Virus record (IMG/VR): IMGVR_UViG_3300009152_000108
Coordinates: 1 to 36,083 of that record
DNA from: a virus
Direction: 5' to 3' (one strand)
DNA length: 36,083 bases
The notes under the pieces were generated by a model. That model searched no databases and was not told where the DNA came from. It saw nothing but the letters and a program-made list of their open reading frames with translations. The translations under genes and the position numbers were made by a program. Of the stretch, positions 1 through 9,097 are shown piece by piece (the stretch's first letter is position 1; every line of letters begins with the position of its first letter).

Positions 1-1050
1 CCTATAACAGATTTAAGAGAGCCTGGTTTTGAACTAAGTTGGCTGGCTCAGCAAAGAATTCTCAATAGAAATAAAACATTATCAACTAAAAGAAACCTGC
101 TGGCACAAAACAATGCTATTATTAATGATCCAAAAGCGCCAAAGATTAATCTTGTTCAAGACTCTGATGGAACACTAAACACAAATGCAGTTGCTAATTT
201 TAAATATAATGTAGGAAGTGTTAAAGAATCTTACTTATCCACTAAGTCAAGCTTTTTAAAAGAATTAACTGCTTATAGTAACAGTAATGCACCTAGTGCA
301 GTAACTAATGCTTCTCAATTATGGATAAATGGAACTTCAAATAAAGGCATGATTCAACCTTGGTTAGAAAAAACGTACCAAGAAGCAATTGCTGCGAAGG
401 GGGATTCAGGAGATCTTCCAGGTGGCAATATATCGCTTACACAGCTTATGAATAATGTTTACGCTTTTCAATTTTTATACAATCCAGCGTCTATAGATAT
501 GGTTTATCAAGGTCAACTTGGAGCAAGCATAGATTATCTAGCAAGCGGTAATGACCCGTTTAATGCGCTAGGTGGGCAGAACGTTAACTCTACTATAAGT
601 TTTAACATTCTTATTAATAGAATGCATGATTTTAAATATTATGATAAGGATACTGGTAAAATTGCTAAAGAATATAAAAATTCAAATCTGTATGTTCCAA
701 GACAACCTGAAGAAGATGAACAACTAGAAATATACAGAAAAGGAACAATGTATGATTTAGAGTTTTTATTTAGGGCTGTTTTAAAGCACGGATTCCCATC
801 TTATTTTCATGAAAGAAACTCAAGTGATGGTATAACTTCAGACGTAGGATTTATTATGAGCGGTCCAGTAGAACTTCATTTAGGAACTAGTTTAAGGTAT
901 ATGGGAACTGTTAATCAGATTAACGTTTCTCATGTACTATTTGATGAAAGAATGGTTCCTATATTTACAAATGTTTCATTTGCCTTTGGAAGGTACATTG
1001 ATTCAGCTAAACTTACCATGGATGGTGAAGTAAATCCTAGTGGGCGTTAA
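1..1050 (+). CDS. Baseplate/tail protein, 5' end outside window
   Basis: The frame is open from base 1 to the stop at 1048-1050, so the visible 349 codons are the C-terminal part of a gene that starts upstream. An ATG at 349 exists, but the upstream codons read as ordinary protein and no ribosome site precedes it, so I treat it as internal. A Gln- and Asn-rich linker leads into a compact domain from about residue 150 containing FQFLYNPASIDMVYQG. That phrase recalls the domain that precedes LysM-type baseplate proteins in contractile tails (XkdP-like), which is family knowledge applied by eye. The next genes are clear baseplate genes, so a role where tube and baseplate meet is likely. The exact homologue is not certain. 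Confidence 0.6.
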   Translation, partial: PITDLREPGFELSWLAQQRILNRNKTLSTKRNLLAQNNAIINDPKAPKINLVQDSDGTLNTNAVANFKYNVGSVKESYLSTKSSFLKELTAYSNSNAPSAVTNASQLWINGTSNKGMIQPWLEKTYQEAIAAKGDSGDLPGGNISLTQLMNNVYAFQFLYNPASIDMVYQGQLGASIDYLASGNDPFNALGGQNVNSTISFNILINRMHDFKYYDKDTGKIAKEYKNSNLYVPRQPEEDEQLEIYRKGTMYDLEFLFRAVLKHGFPSYFHERNSSDGITSDVGFIMSGPVELHLGTSLRYMGTVNQINVSHVLFDERMVPIFTNVSFAFGRYIDSAKLTMDGEVNPSGR

Positions 1051-1071
1051 TATAAAAAGGAAAAGTAGTAA

Positions 1072-1347
1072 ATGATTTATACAGATAGTAGATATGCAAC
1101 TGGTCTTATTTCTTACGGAAATGATTCTAGATTAAACCAGTCTAACATTTCTGTTTATAGGAAGTTTCCTTCTGCAAGTCACTCCTTCTTTGCGTATGTA
1201 TGGACTGATTATGACCGTGCTGATCTAGTTGCTTATAAACTTCTTGGGTCTTCTACCCTATGGTGGAAAATTATGGATATAAATCCTGAAATTCTAAATC
1301 CACAAAGCATTGCTCCTGGAACAACAATTAGGGTGCCTAATGCGTAG
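1072..1347 (+). CDS. Baseplate wedge protein, gp53/LysM-like
   Basis: This 91-residue protein starts 21 bases after the previous stop, behind an AAAGGAAAAG ribosome site. The middle (DLVAYKLLGSSTLWWKIMDIN) is the typical signature of T4 gp53-like and LysM-type baseplate proteins: a short helix, a Trp-Trp pair, then a loop naming the 'position'. It ends with PGTTIRVPNA, the usual close of a LysM-like fold. In related phages this protein lies in the baseplate wedge or binds the tail lysozyme region. It overlaps the start of the hub gene by 8 bases, which suggests coupled translation. The family call is good; the precise position in the particle is inferred. Confidence 0.7.
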   Translation: MIYTDSRYATGLISYGNDSRLNQSNISVYRKFPSASHSFFAYVWTDYDRADLVAYKLLGSSTLWWKIMDINPEILNPQSIAPGTTIRVPNA

Positions 1348-2614
1348 CCCTACTCCTTTAAAGCTTAACAAAAGCGCACGTTATCATGTTGAGTTCCCTA
1401 CTATTCCTTCTATAAAAAAAATTCCAAAAGATGTTAAATTAATACAAAAACAAAACAATCATGATATTTTAATTCTTAAATTTTTTAGTTCAAATTCTTT
1501 TTGGTTTGAAAATTTAAAAACAGGTGTTCCTGTAAAATTTTCTTATTCTCAAGGTCACCTATCAAAAGTTTGGTATGGGTATGTTTCGTTTGTTTCTAAC
1601 GTACCTACTACGCCAAAAATAAGACCTATAGAAGTTTACTGCATAGGAAGTTCTTTTGTACTAAAAGAAGGAACAGTAAGAATTTTTACAAATGTAACTA
1701 TTACAGATGTAGTGTCTCAGTTGGCTAAGGAATTTGGGCTGAACTTTATTGGTGAATCGCACTCACGAAAATTTGATCAGTTAATAATAGCCGGGCATTC
1801 TTATTGGGAATGGATAAACGAACATGCCAATAAAATTGGGTATGGGGTATACGTAGAAGGTACTAACTTAATTTTTAGACCTATAGATAGTTTAATAAAC
1901 CAGCTAGTTTCAGAAGCTCCTATTTTAAATTGGTCAAACCCAACTATTTCAGGGTTTACAGATGATCCAAGTAAAACATTAGATTATTTTAAAGTACTAA
2001 ATGGTGAACTTATTGAGGGATCTACAAACTACCGATCTATTAAACACATGGGTGGGGTAGACCCTATAACAGGGTCTACTACAGGCTTTGATAGTAACCC
2101 TAAAGATCTAGGTGAAAAATTACGGTCTAATGTTAGCGATGTTTATTTTTCAGAATTTAGAAGTGATCAGGTAGTTCATAATGATTTAGATTCTAAAACG
2201 GCAGCTGAGGGAGCGGCTCACTTAGCAAGGTTTAACCTACCTGCACATGCAACTGCAAAAGGTGATCCAAGGCTTAAACCTTATAGTATTGTATACATTG
2301 AAAATACAGGCAAATTAACAGATGGGTATTGGGTTGTAAAAGAAGTAACCCATGAGTTTAGTCTTACTGGATTTTACAAAGTAAAGCTAAGTCTTTTAAC
2401 AGACGGTACTGGGACCAATCAAGAGTACTCTTTTAGACAGGCAAAACCTACAGTTACTGGTATTGTTAATTCAGGTCATGTTTTAGAGATTGATGCGCAA
2501 ATATTACAAACAGAGACTACTAAATTACAACAGTCGGAACTTATTATAAGCGAAGCTAACCAGGGATTTAATAGAACCCCTGCTAGGTGGACGACTACAC
2601 TTGGAGGAAATTAA
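1340..2614 (+). CDS. Baseplate hub protein (gpD/gp27/XkdQ-like)
   Basis: I start this 424-residue protein at ATG 1340, which overlaps the previous stop by 8 bases; a TTG 30 bases upstream is in frame but less likely. Its order between the LysM-like gene and the gp25 gene matches XkdQ or phage late control D proteins. These form the ring-shaped hub linking the tail tube to the spike. Features that fit are an early beta-barrel with FSYSQGHLSKVWYGYVSFVS, the middle IIAGHSYWEWINEHANKIGYG (in this fold the mid-domain often carries a W-x-W/Y helix), and a C-terminal region with DGYWVVKEVTHEF typical of hub barrels. The last 45 residues look like a helical, Gln-rich tail. The role follows from synteny and fold signatures, not from catalytic residues. 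Confidence 0.7.
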   Translation: MRSPTPLKLNKSARYHVEFPTIPSIKKIPKDVKLIQKQNNHDILILKFFSSNSFWFENLKTGVPVKFSYSQGHLSKVWYGYVSFVSNVPTTPKIRPIEVYCIGSSFVLKEGTVRIFTNVTITDVVSQLAKEFGLNFIGESHSRKFDQLIIAGHSYWEWINEHANKIGYGVYVEGTNLIFRPIDSLINQLVSEAPILNWSNPTISGFTDDPSKTLDYFKVLNGELIEGSTNYRSIKHMGGVDPITGSTTGFDSNPKDLGEKLRSNVSDVYFSEFRSDQVVHNDLDSKTAAEGAAHLARFNLPAHATAKGDPRLKPYSIVYIENTGKLTDGYWVVKEVTHEFSLTGFYKVKLSLLTDGTGTNQEYSFRQAKPTVTGIVNSGHVLEIDAQILQTETTKLQQSELIISEANQGFNRTPARWTTTLGGN

Positions 2615-2615
2615 C

Positions 2616-3035
2616 ATGATTTTACCAGCTACTTTTACTGAAACTAGCTTATCTTTTCCATTTAAAGTTTCTGCAAATGGAACAATAGCCACTACTGTTG
2701 ACCACAAAAATATTTGGGCAAATAAAGTGCGCTCAGTGCTTAGTACTTCTTTTCAAGAAAGAGTCATGTTTCCACAATTTGGTAATGAATTAACTGAGGT
2801 TTTTTGGAATACTGAGACATTTGCAAAAAGCAGTGTAAATGCATACGTAGCAAGAGCGTTCTCTAATTGGTTACCTACTTTACGTTTAAATGAGGTAATT
2901 GTTTCTGACATAGACACCACAGGACAGCTTACAATTTCAATTTCTTATTTTCTACCAAATGATGAACAAGTTGAGACCTCTATAGGATTTGTAAGAATTT
3001 CAGGAAACCTACCAATTATTCAGGAGACAGCATGA
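2616..3035 (+). CDS. Baseplate wedge subunit, gp25-like (W-like)
   Basis: This is a 139-residue protein. The start is ATG 2616, chosen because a strong GGAGGAAA lies just upstream at 2602-2609; an in-frame start at 2601 sits inside that site. It has the gp25/gpW form: N-terminal beta strands (LSFPFKVSANGTIATT), a central NKVRSVLSTSFQERVMFPQFGNELTEVFW, where R..L.T...ER.M.P.FG is the family core, and strands at the end. The protein is a wedge component that triggers sheath contraction; despite an old 'lysozyme' label it is not enzymatic. It overlaps the following J-like gene by 4 bases (ATGA). Confidence 0.85.
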   Translation: MILPATFTETSLSFPFKVSANGTIATTVDHKNIWANKVRSVLSTSFQERVMFPQFGNELTEVFWNTETFAKSSVNAYVARAFSNWLPTLRLNEVIVSDIDTTGQLTISISYFLPNDEQVETSIGFVRISGNLPIIQETA

Positions 3036-5206
3036 CAGAGGCATCTAGTAATCTACCAATTGCTATTGATTACACTAGTAGAGATTTTTACGCTTTACGT
3101 ACAGACCTTATAGCTAGAGTAAAAGCAAACCTTCCTGCTTGGTCGGGCAATGACCCAGCTGACATTGGAGTTGCTATTATTGAAGCTGTTGCATACATGG
3201 GAGATATTGCAAACTATTATATAGATAGAGTTGCTAATGAATCTTTTTTACAAACCGCTACCCAACGATCAACCTTACTAGGATATGCTAAGAGTAAAGG
3301 GTATTCTGTTTCAGGCTATAAAGCCGCTACAACTACTTTGGTTTTTGGAAATTCAAAAACAAGCAGCCTAACTCTTCCAGCACAAACAGTAGTCTATGTA
3401 GATCTTTCCGTAAATGGAGGAATAAAGAGAGTAAAATTTACTACAGATGAAGCAGTGACTATTCCTGCAAGCACTGCTCTTGGAGATGCAACTGCTGGGT
3501 ATAGTATCTATTCAGTTACTGCAACAGAAGGAATGCCGATTGGTAATGCAGGTGCTGGGTTAACTTTAGCTGAAACAGTAGATGGCATTTCTTATTACCC
3601 TATACGAGTGTCTGATACAACAGGGCAAATTGATCAAACCTATAAACTGGCTGACAATAATGTTATAGATGATTCTTTGCGTGTGTATATAAAATCAGGA
3701 TCTACGTATGTAAAATGGACTAAAGTTTTGGATTTAACTTTATATGGAAAATCAGATAAAGTCTACACAACATTTATTGATGAAAACAACTATATTAATA
3801 TCTCTTTTGGCGATGGTGTATCTGGATTAATTCCTTCATCGTCTAGTACTTTATGGGCGGCTTATAGTGTTGGAGATGGTATTTATGGAAATATGGCAGC
3901 AGGAACAATTCTTTCTACAGGTAGCCCTATTCAATACATTCCTAGTGGAACTCTTTCTGACTACACCCCTTACATAAGTTTAACTAATTCATTTGATTCT
4001 TTAGGCGGAGCTGATCCTGAAAGCAATGATTCTATTAGATACGCTGCTTCGGCTGTTGCTAAGACTTCTTTAAGAGCAGTTACTTTACAGGACTATGAAA
4101 GCATTGCACTAAGAACTTCAAATATTGGTAAAGTAAAAGCGTACTCTTCATCTTCATATTCTTCTGTGACACTTTATGTAGCTCCTAGAAGGCTCTCTAC
4201 TTTACCTAGTGACTACTCTTTTGTAGGATCTGATATATACCCTGGGTATGATCTTTTAAATACATCAATAACAAATGAGATGACTGCTCTTAAATCTGAT
4301 GTAGAAAAGTCATTAGTTGGATTTACTCAAATAGGTGTTACTACAACTGTAACTGAAGTGTTTTATACTCCCGTAAATTTAGCCTATTCGTATATTTTAG
4401 TAGATGGATATACAGATTCTGAAGTTTCAACTAGAATTAAAACCCAATTACTAGAAACTTATTCTTATAATAACTCTAAAATATCAGACTCTATATATTA
4501 TGATGCTATTGTAAAAACAATCGTTTCTGTAGAAGGCGTTGCTTCTGCTAGCGTTACTATTCTTGATAGAAATTCTGGTACTAATAAAACTAATTTAGTT
4601 GGTACTCCTGGAGAAATATTTGTGTTTACTTCTAATAAAATTTCAGGAACAGTGGCTAATAGCTTTAGTCAGAGTGTTCTTGAAGGGCTATGGCTTTTGT
4701 ATCACAGCACTACTATAACTTCTACTAGCTATGCTTTTGCATCAGGTGTTACTACCCTTACAACTACTGCTAACCATGGTTTATCTACTGGTGATAAAGT
4801 ACGTTTAACAGGGTTTGCAAATAATTCTTATAATGCTACCTGGACGGTTGCTTCAGGTTCTGCCACAACGACATTAAAACTAACTACTACTGTTGATCTT
4901 GGAGCAACTGGCACGTTAACTGCTGCTGCTGTTCGTCAGGTAGCCACAGCAACTCCTGTTACTGAGCCTTTTGATTCTGCAGTACGCAGTTATCTATTTG
5001 CCACCAGTGGAGCCTATGGAGTTCTAGCACTGCCCGTATGTAATGATGGTGTAAGCACTATTACATTTGCTGGTGGAACTGTTGCAACAGGTACGCTATC
5101 TGGTCTTAAATCTGTTAATGTTGGTTATAACTATTTCTCATTAGTAGTTACAAACAATAATAGCAATATTAGAACAAACTACGACATAGTTGTAATAAGG
5201 TCGTAG
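3032..5206 (+). CDS. Baseplate J-like protein with extra C-terminal module
   Basis: This 724-residue protein opens with IDYTSRDFYALRTDLIARV and then NDPADIGVAIIEAVAYMGD, the hallmark of the baseplate J/gp6 family. The family forms the wedge arms that surround the hub. A central beta region (about residues 250-440) follows, with FGDGVSGLIPSSSSTLWAAY as another family block. After residue 560 there is an added module with NHGLSTGDKVRLTGF followed by TWTV and Thr-rich strands. This resembles modules in the downstream tail protein and is not a normal part of the J core. The start overlaps the gp25 stop by 4 bases. The J call is strong; the function of the extra domain is unknown. Confidence 0.9.
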   Translation: MTEASSNLPIAIDYTSRDFYALRTDLIARVKANLPAWSGNDPADIGVAIIEAVAYMGDIANYYIDRVANESFLQTATQRSTLLGYAKSKGYSVSGYKAATTTLVFGNSKTSSLTLPAQTVVYVDLSVNGGIKRVKFTTDEAVTIPASTALGDATAGYSIYSVTATEGMPIGNAGAGLTLAETVDGISYYPIRVSDTTGQIDQTYKLADNNVIDDSLRVYIKSGSTYVKWTKVLDLTLYGKSDKVYTTFIDENNYINISFGDGVSGLIPSSSSTLWAAYSVGDGIYGNMAAGTILSTGSPIQYIPSGTLSDYTPYISLTNSFDSLGGADPESNDSIRYAASAVAKTSLRAVTLQDYESIALRTSNIGKVKAYSSSSYSSVTLYVAPRRLSTLPSDYSFVGSDIYPGYDLLNTSITNEMTALKSDVEKSLVGFTQIGVTTTVTEVFYTPVNLAYSYILVDGYTDSEVSTRIKTQLLETYSYNNSKISDSIYYDAIVKTIVSVEGVASASVTILDRNSGTNKTNLVGTPGEIFVFTSNKISGTVANSFSQSVLEGLWLLYHSTTITSTSYAFASGVTTLTTTANHGLSTGDKVRLTGFANNSYNATWTVASGSATTTLKLTTTVDLGATGTLTAAAVRQVATATPVTEPFDSAVRSYLFATSGAYGVLALPVCNDGVSTITFAGGTVATGTLSGLKSVNVGYNYFSLVVTNNNSNIRTNYDIVVIRS

Positions 5207-5209
5207 TAA

Positions 5210-5737
5210 ATGATCCATGATGATTATGGTAATCGTAGGTTTTACGGCATATACAGGGGCACTGTTGTAGACAATAATGATCCTTTAAATCAAGTAAGAT
5301 TGAAAGTAAAAGTTCCACAAATTTTGTTTGATCAAGTAACCGATTGGGCATGGTCGGTTCAGCAGCCTGGTGTAATTAGAAACACTCCTAAAATTGGTGA
5401 TGGAGTATGGGTTTCTTTTGAAGGAGGAGATCCCTCGTATCCTGTTTGGACCGGCTCATTTAAGGCTGCTCCTTATAACATGCAAGCAGGAACTACAACG
5501 GGTGGATCGGTAACAGTTACTTTTGATATACCATTTTCTTCTGGTACTACTCCTATAGTCACTGCTTCAGTACTTTCTACTAATGATAAACCAGAAATAT
5601 TTGTATTAAATAGCGTTACTAATACTGGGTTTACTGGACAAGTCTGGTCATCAAGCGGAACAGTTTCACCTTATAATAACTTTGTTACAGCAACCGGTAG
5701 AACTATTCATTGGACAGCTGTCCAACTAACCCCATAA
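5210..5737 (+). CDS. Baseplate spike protein, OB-fold with lectin-like C-terminus
   Basis: A 175-residue protein that starts 3 bases after the J gene. Residues 1-85 have the gp5/gpV N-terminal OB-fold signature: FYGIYRGTVVDNNDP, then LNQVRLKVKVPQI, then TPKIGDGVWVSFEGGDPSYP. Residues 100-175 do not look like the usual beta-helix spike. The pattern FDIPF, IVTASV, TNTGFTGQVWSS and IHWTAVQ resembles H-type lectin-like domains seen at the ends of phage fibre proteins. Function: the tip that pierces or touches the cell envelope, possibly with sugar binding. The OB-fold call is strong; the lectin-like call is by pattern only. Confidence 0.8.
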   Translation: MIHDDYGNRRFYGIYRGTVVDNNDPLNQVRLKVKVPQILFDQVTDWAWSVQQPGVIRNTPKIGDGVWVSFEGGDPSYPVWTGSFKAAPYNMQAGTTTGGSVTVTFDIPFSSGTTPIVTASVLSTNDKPEIFVLNSVTNTGFTGQVWSSSGTVSPYNNFVTATGRTIHWTAVQLTP

Positions 5738-5786
5738 TCCTTTACAAATTTAACTGTACTTTTTCTATACCCTTTAAGGACTAACA

Positions 5787-8700
5787 ATGGCATCTGTATC
5801 TAAATACAAAAACTCTGCTTTACCAATGACTGGATTAGCGCTGTCTAACTCAACTATTCAGGTTGAGTGGAGTACTCCTTCTACTTATCCTGAAAAAACA
5901 GTTACTTTAACTAGCGGCTCTGGGTCTGGAACTACAATAACAGTTTCTAGTACAACAGATCTTGTAGTAAACCAAAAAGTAGAGGTAGTTAGTGGTACGG
6001 GTACTTTTGTCTTTGGAACTATTGTTACCTCAATTACTAGTTCAACAACATTTACAGTAAGTCAGCCTCCTAGCGTATCTTTAAGTGGAGCTACTATTTA
6101 CGCGTATACTGAACCATACAAGGTTTTACGATTAGTTCGTAATCAGTATGCGTATTCTGAAACTCAGGAAGATGGTCAAATACTTTATGAATTTAATAAC
6201 TCAGCTAATACAGGGTTAGAACCAATAGAAGTTTTTACTGATGGGGTTACTTCTAGTTTAAGTTCTATATCTTTAGTTTCTGGTCAGTATGCGTACTATA
6301 GTGTATGGCTTCTTGTTACTAACACATGGGTTTTGGCAGGAACTTGCACAGTTCTTTTGCCCAAAGATCATGGGTCTTATAATACTGATGGAGACCTTTT
6401 AAAATCTAATCATACTAAAATTATGGAATCTCTTCCTAGATTTTTAACTTCAACATCAAATACTGCTTTTGATGAAATAGACGCTTCATCTGATATTTAC
6501 AAATTTTTTAAAGGAATTTCATTAACTTATGATGAGATTCTTACTTATGCAGATCTTACTATACGTTCATTGCCAGGTAAGTATACTTCTAATAATATGG
6601 TACTAAATGCTTTTAATGATTTAGGAATAAGGGTAACTTCAACATCGCCTACTTTTTATAAAAAAGCTTTAATAGGAAAAATAGAAAGTTTAAAACTTAC
6701 AAAAGGAACTGCAAGTACTTTGGCTAATTTTGTAGAAACTTTTACAGGTTACAATACATCTGTAAGCGATAGTACGCAGCCCTCTAATCCTATAGGGTTA
6801 ACTAACCTTTTACTTACAGCACAAGATAGCAGCTTTCATAAAGGTGGGATTGGTGGCTGGAAAAATGTGAGTGGGACTACTCTTACAGTAGAAGGTGGTA
6901 ACGTTACTTTAACAGGTGTGTATGGATCAGGAACTACTCTTTTAGCAGATGATGTAACTGGACTAGTTGCTGGTCAAACCTTATTTATTGCTAGCGGTAC
7001 AGGTGCTTTTTCCTCTACTACTGCTACTTCTATTTCTAGTATTGATGCTGCATCTAATACGTTTGTAGTTAGCACTGCGCCCACAACTACACTAGTAAAT
7101 GCTACTGTAAGAGCATTATTTTTAGACATTCCAACAGCTGAAGATTACTCTGTAAAATCACCTTATAGACTAAAAGTTACTACTAACGCTACTTCTGGTA
7201 TAAACTACAGACTGGGTCCTACAACTCAAACTACTTCTGTTTATGATTTTCCTAAATATGGAATTCCTATTAGTCCGGGTACTCAATATACTTTTAGTTT
7301 TTATTGTAAAGGCGGATCTTATAACCCTAGTATTCAACCATATATAGTGTGGGGGGATAAATATGGTAACCAAACTGGTACAGATACTGCTACAGCAATA
7401 TCTACTTCATCTTCTTGGGCTAAGTATAGCTACTCTGTTACTTCTTCTGGGTATTACGTAACAGCCACAGACTACACTTTAGGGTCTTCTTCTACGGTAA
7501 TAACTTTACCTGTTGGTCATGGCTTTAATACAACAGCAGGTACAAATAAAATTTGGTTAGAAAGTTTTGCTCTTCCTTTTGTTGGGGGGTACACTATTTC
7601 TGCGTTTACTTCTACAAGTATAACAATACCATTTGGAATAAACCCTGTTACGTTATCTACTGTAAGTAGCTCAGGAAATATATTTACGATTACTAGCGGT
7701 ACTTTAAACGGCGTAACAATTGGTCAAACAATAACTATTTCTTCTGGAACTGGAACTTTAAACGGTACTACAACAGTAACAGGGATTACGGGTGCTAGTA
7801 CATTTACAGTAAGCGCTGTTCCTACTGTTGCTTTAAGTGGGGCTACTATAACCTTTAGTTTCGATAAAAAAGTTACAGACTTTACTGTGTTTAAAGCTAC
7901 TACTGCAGGAGTTAAAGAAGGTGTTGCTCAGTATGCTTTACTTGGGTTTAAACAAACAAGCGCAAGTGCTGTGGCTAATTACTATCTTGATTCTATTCAA
8001 TTTAATGCCGGAGCAGTTAGTAACTTTATTGAGGCTAGAAGCGTGGATATCTACGTAGATCCTAATAAGTATAACTATTTAATTGATCCTACTTTTAACG
8101 CTTCTTCTTCTGGATGGTCTTCTTCTGGAACGTTTACTGCATTAGAGTATACCACTCTAACGGGACTGCCATACTCTAGCACAAGTAAAATGGGTAAAGT
8201 AGTTACAGGATCTTCTACTACAACTTCTTTTAACCCGGATTTAAAAACTGCAGTTCCTACTCCTATTACAATTAACAATACTTACTATACTTTTTCTATA
8301 TACATTAAAGGTGATGCAGAGTATACTTTAAATCTTGCATTGACAGATGGAGTAAACACAAGCACACCTACTGTTATGGCTGTAACTACAGATTGGAAAC
8401 GGTTTTCAACTACTCTTTATGTAACTTCTACTGCCACTGGACTAACCCCATATATCTACGGAACTCGCACTTCTGCCGCTACTTTTAGAGTAGACGATGC
8501 ACAATTAGAAGAAGGTCAAACTCCATCAGATTATTTTGATGGCGGGTTTTACACCCAAGGTGCAAGATGGACAGGAGCTGCGGATGCGTCTAGCTCATAC
8601 TTATACATAAATAAAGAACAAAAACTTTCTGAACTATCAGTTCATCTTGATGATTGGGTTCCTATAAACACTGTTTGGATGCTTCGGAGCCTTACAGGAA

Positions 8701-8801
8701 TTGAAGCTATTGGAATTCCTTCAGCAACTAGTACAGACTCCACTGCCCCATACACTAGTAGCGGCGGTGGCGGGTCTAGAGGCACTACAGTGTTTGCATA
8801 G
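5787..8801 (+). CDS. Large tail protein: gpI-like region, repeated beta modules, carbohydrate-binding-like domains
   Basis: This 1004-residue protein starts behind AAGGA. Residues 200-320 resemble the gpI-type tail protein: DLLKSNHTKIMESLPRFL and later YADLTIRSLPGKY. Three similar beta modules of about 70 residues lie near 39-107, 373-443 and 620-692, each ending like TFTVSxxPxxxLSGATI. Another HGF-type module lies near 558-615. Two jelly-roll carbohydrate-binding-like domains can be seen (near 345-745, interrupted by modules, and 760-905), the second closing with QLEEGQTPSDYFDGG and ARWTGAADASSSYLY. It is the best candidate for the host-binding protein or its adaptor. The C-terminus is Gly-rich (SSGGGGSRGTT). 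No enzymatic motif is seen. Confidence 0.7.
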   Translation: MASVSKYKNSALPMTGLALSNSTIQVEWSTPSTYPEKTVTLTSGSGSGTTITVSSTTDLVVNQKVEVVSGTGTFVFGTIVTSITSSTTFTVSQPPSVSLSGATIYAYTEPYKVLRLVRNQYAYSETQEDGQILYEFNNSANTGLEPIEVFTDGVTSSLSSISLVSGQYAYYSVWLLVTNTWVLAGTCTVLLPKDHGSYNTDGDLLKSNHTKIMESLPRFLTSTSNTAFDEIDASSDIYKFFKGISLTYDEILTYADLTIRSLPGKYTSNNMVLNAFNDLGIRVTSTSPTFYKKALIGKIESLKLTKGTASTLANFVETFTGYNTSVSDSTQPSNPIGLTNLLLTAQDSSFHKGGIGGWKNVSGTTLTVEGGNVTLTGVYGSGTTLLADDVTGLVAGQTLFIASGTGAFSSTTATSISSIDAASNTFVVSTAPTTTLVNATVRALFLDIPTAEDYSVKSPYRLKVTTNATSGINYRLGPTTQTTSVYDFPKYGIPISPGTQYTFSFYCKGGSYNPSIQPYIVWGDKYGNQTGTDTATAISTSSSWAKYSYSVTSSGYYVTATDYTLGSSSTVITLPVGHGFNTTAGTNKIWLESFALPFVGGYTISAFTSTSITIPFGINPVTLSTVSSSGNIFTITSGTLNGVTIGQTITISSGTGTLNGTTTVTGITGASTFTVSAVPTVALSGATITFSFDKKVTDFTVFKATTAGVKEGVAQYALLGFKQTSASAVANYYLDSIQFNAGAVSNFIEARSVDIYVDPNKYNYLIDPTFNASSSGWSSSGTFTALEYTTLTGLPYSSTSKMGKVVTGSSTTTSFNPDLKTAVPTPITINNTYYTFSIYIKGDAEYTLNLALTDGVNTSTPTVMAVTTDWKRFSTTLYVTSTATGLTPYIYGTRTSAATFRVDDAQLEEGQTPSDYFDGGFYTQGARWTGAADASSSYLYINKEQKLSELSVHLDDWVPINTVWMLRSLTGIEAIGIPSATSTDSTAPYTSSGGGGSRGTTVFA

Positions 8802-8810
8802 TGCTATACT
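8802..8810 (+). promoter_or_regulatory. Possible extended -10 promoter
   Basis: TGCTATACT matches an extended -10 element (TG-N-TATAAT with one mismatch). It sits at the junction of the tail and replication modules, 7 bases before the membrane-protein start. No convincing -35 lies at the right distance. The same TGCTATA core occurs in the stronger promoter at 16180-16188. If used, the message would have almost no leader for the gene at 8818, so it may serve the genes from 9098. Confidence 0.3.
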
Positions 8811-8817
8811 ATTATTT

Positions 8818-9084
8818 ATGGATACTTTAATTTATATACTTATTTCAGGAATGGCAGTAGCCTATCTTGTTGAATTAATCACGGCACTTACAGATCGGTT
8901 TATTTCGTCTTGGATTTTAAAAGCGATTTTGCCTTTTCCACTTAGTGTGCTAAGCTTATACGTTCTAGGTATATTTGGATTACCAATAATAATTTATGGG
9001 TTAGCAGCGTCATGCATAGCCCTTGTTGTGGTATTCTTTGTAAACCGCCCAGTAACAAATCAGGTGATACCTGTACGTCGCTAA
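8818..9084 (+). CDS. Small membrane protein, holin-like by topology
   Basis: An 88-residue, strongly hydrophobic protein. The first helix spans about residues 3-22 and one long or two short helices span about 38-78, ending with a short basic tail (VIPVRR). I use ATG 8818 because the first helix begins there; no clear ribosome site precedes it, and ATG 8851 after CAGGA would cut the first helix. An in-frame start at 8701 would overlap the tail gene by 100 bases and is unlikely. Size, topology and position right after the tail genes are compatible with a holin, but no lysin gene is next to it. The function is not established. Confidence 0.6.
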   Translation: MDTLIYILISGMAVAYLVELITALTDRFISSWILKAILPFPLSVLSLYVLGIFGLPIIIYGLAASCIALVVVFFVNRPVTNQVIPVRR

Positions 9085-9097
9085 AATATGGAGCATA

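Noticed and set aside
5738-5786. Promoter (TTTACA with TATACC) before the large tail protein
   Set aside because: The 19-base spacer and weak -10 make it poor, and the tail genes look like one continuous operon.
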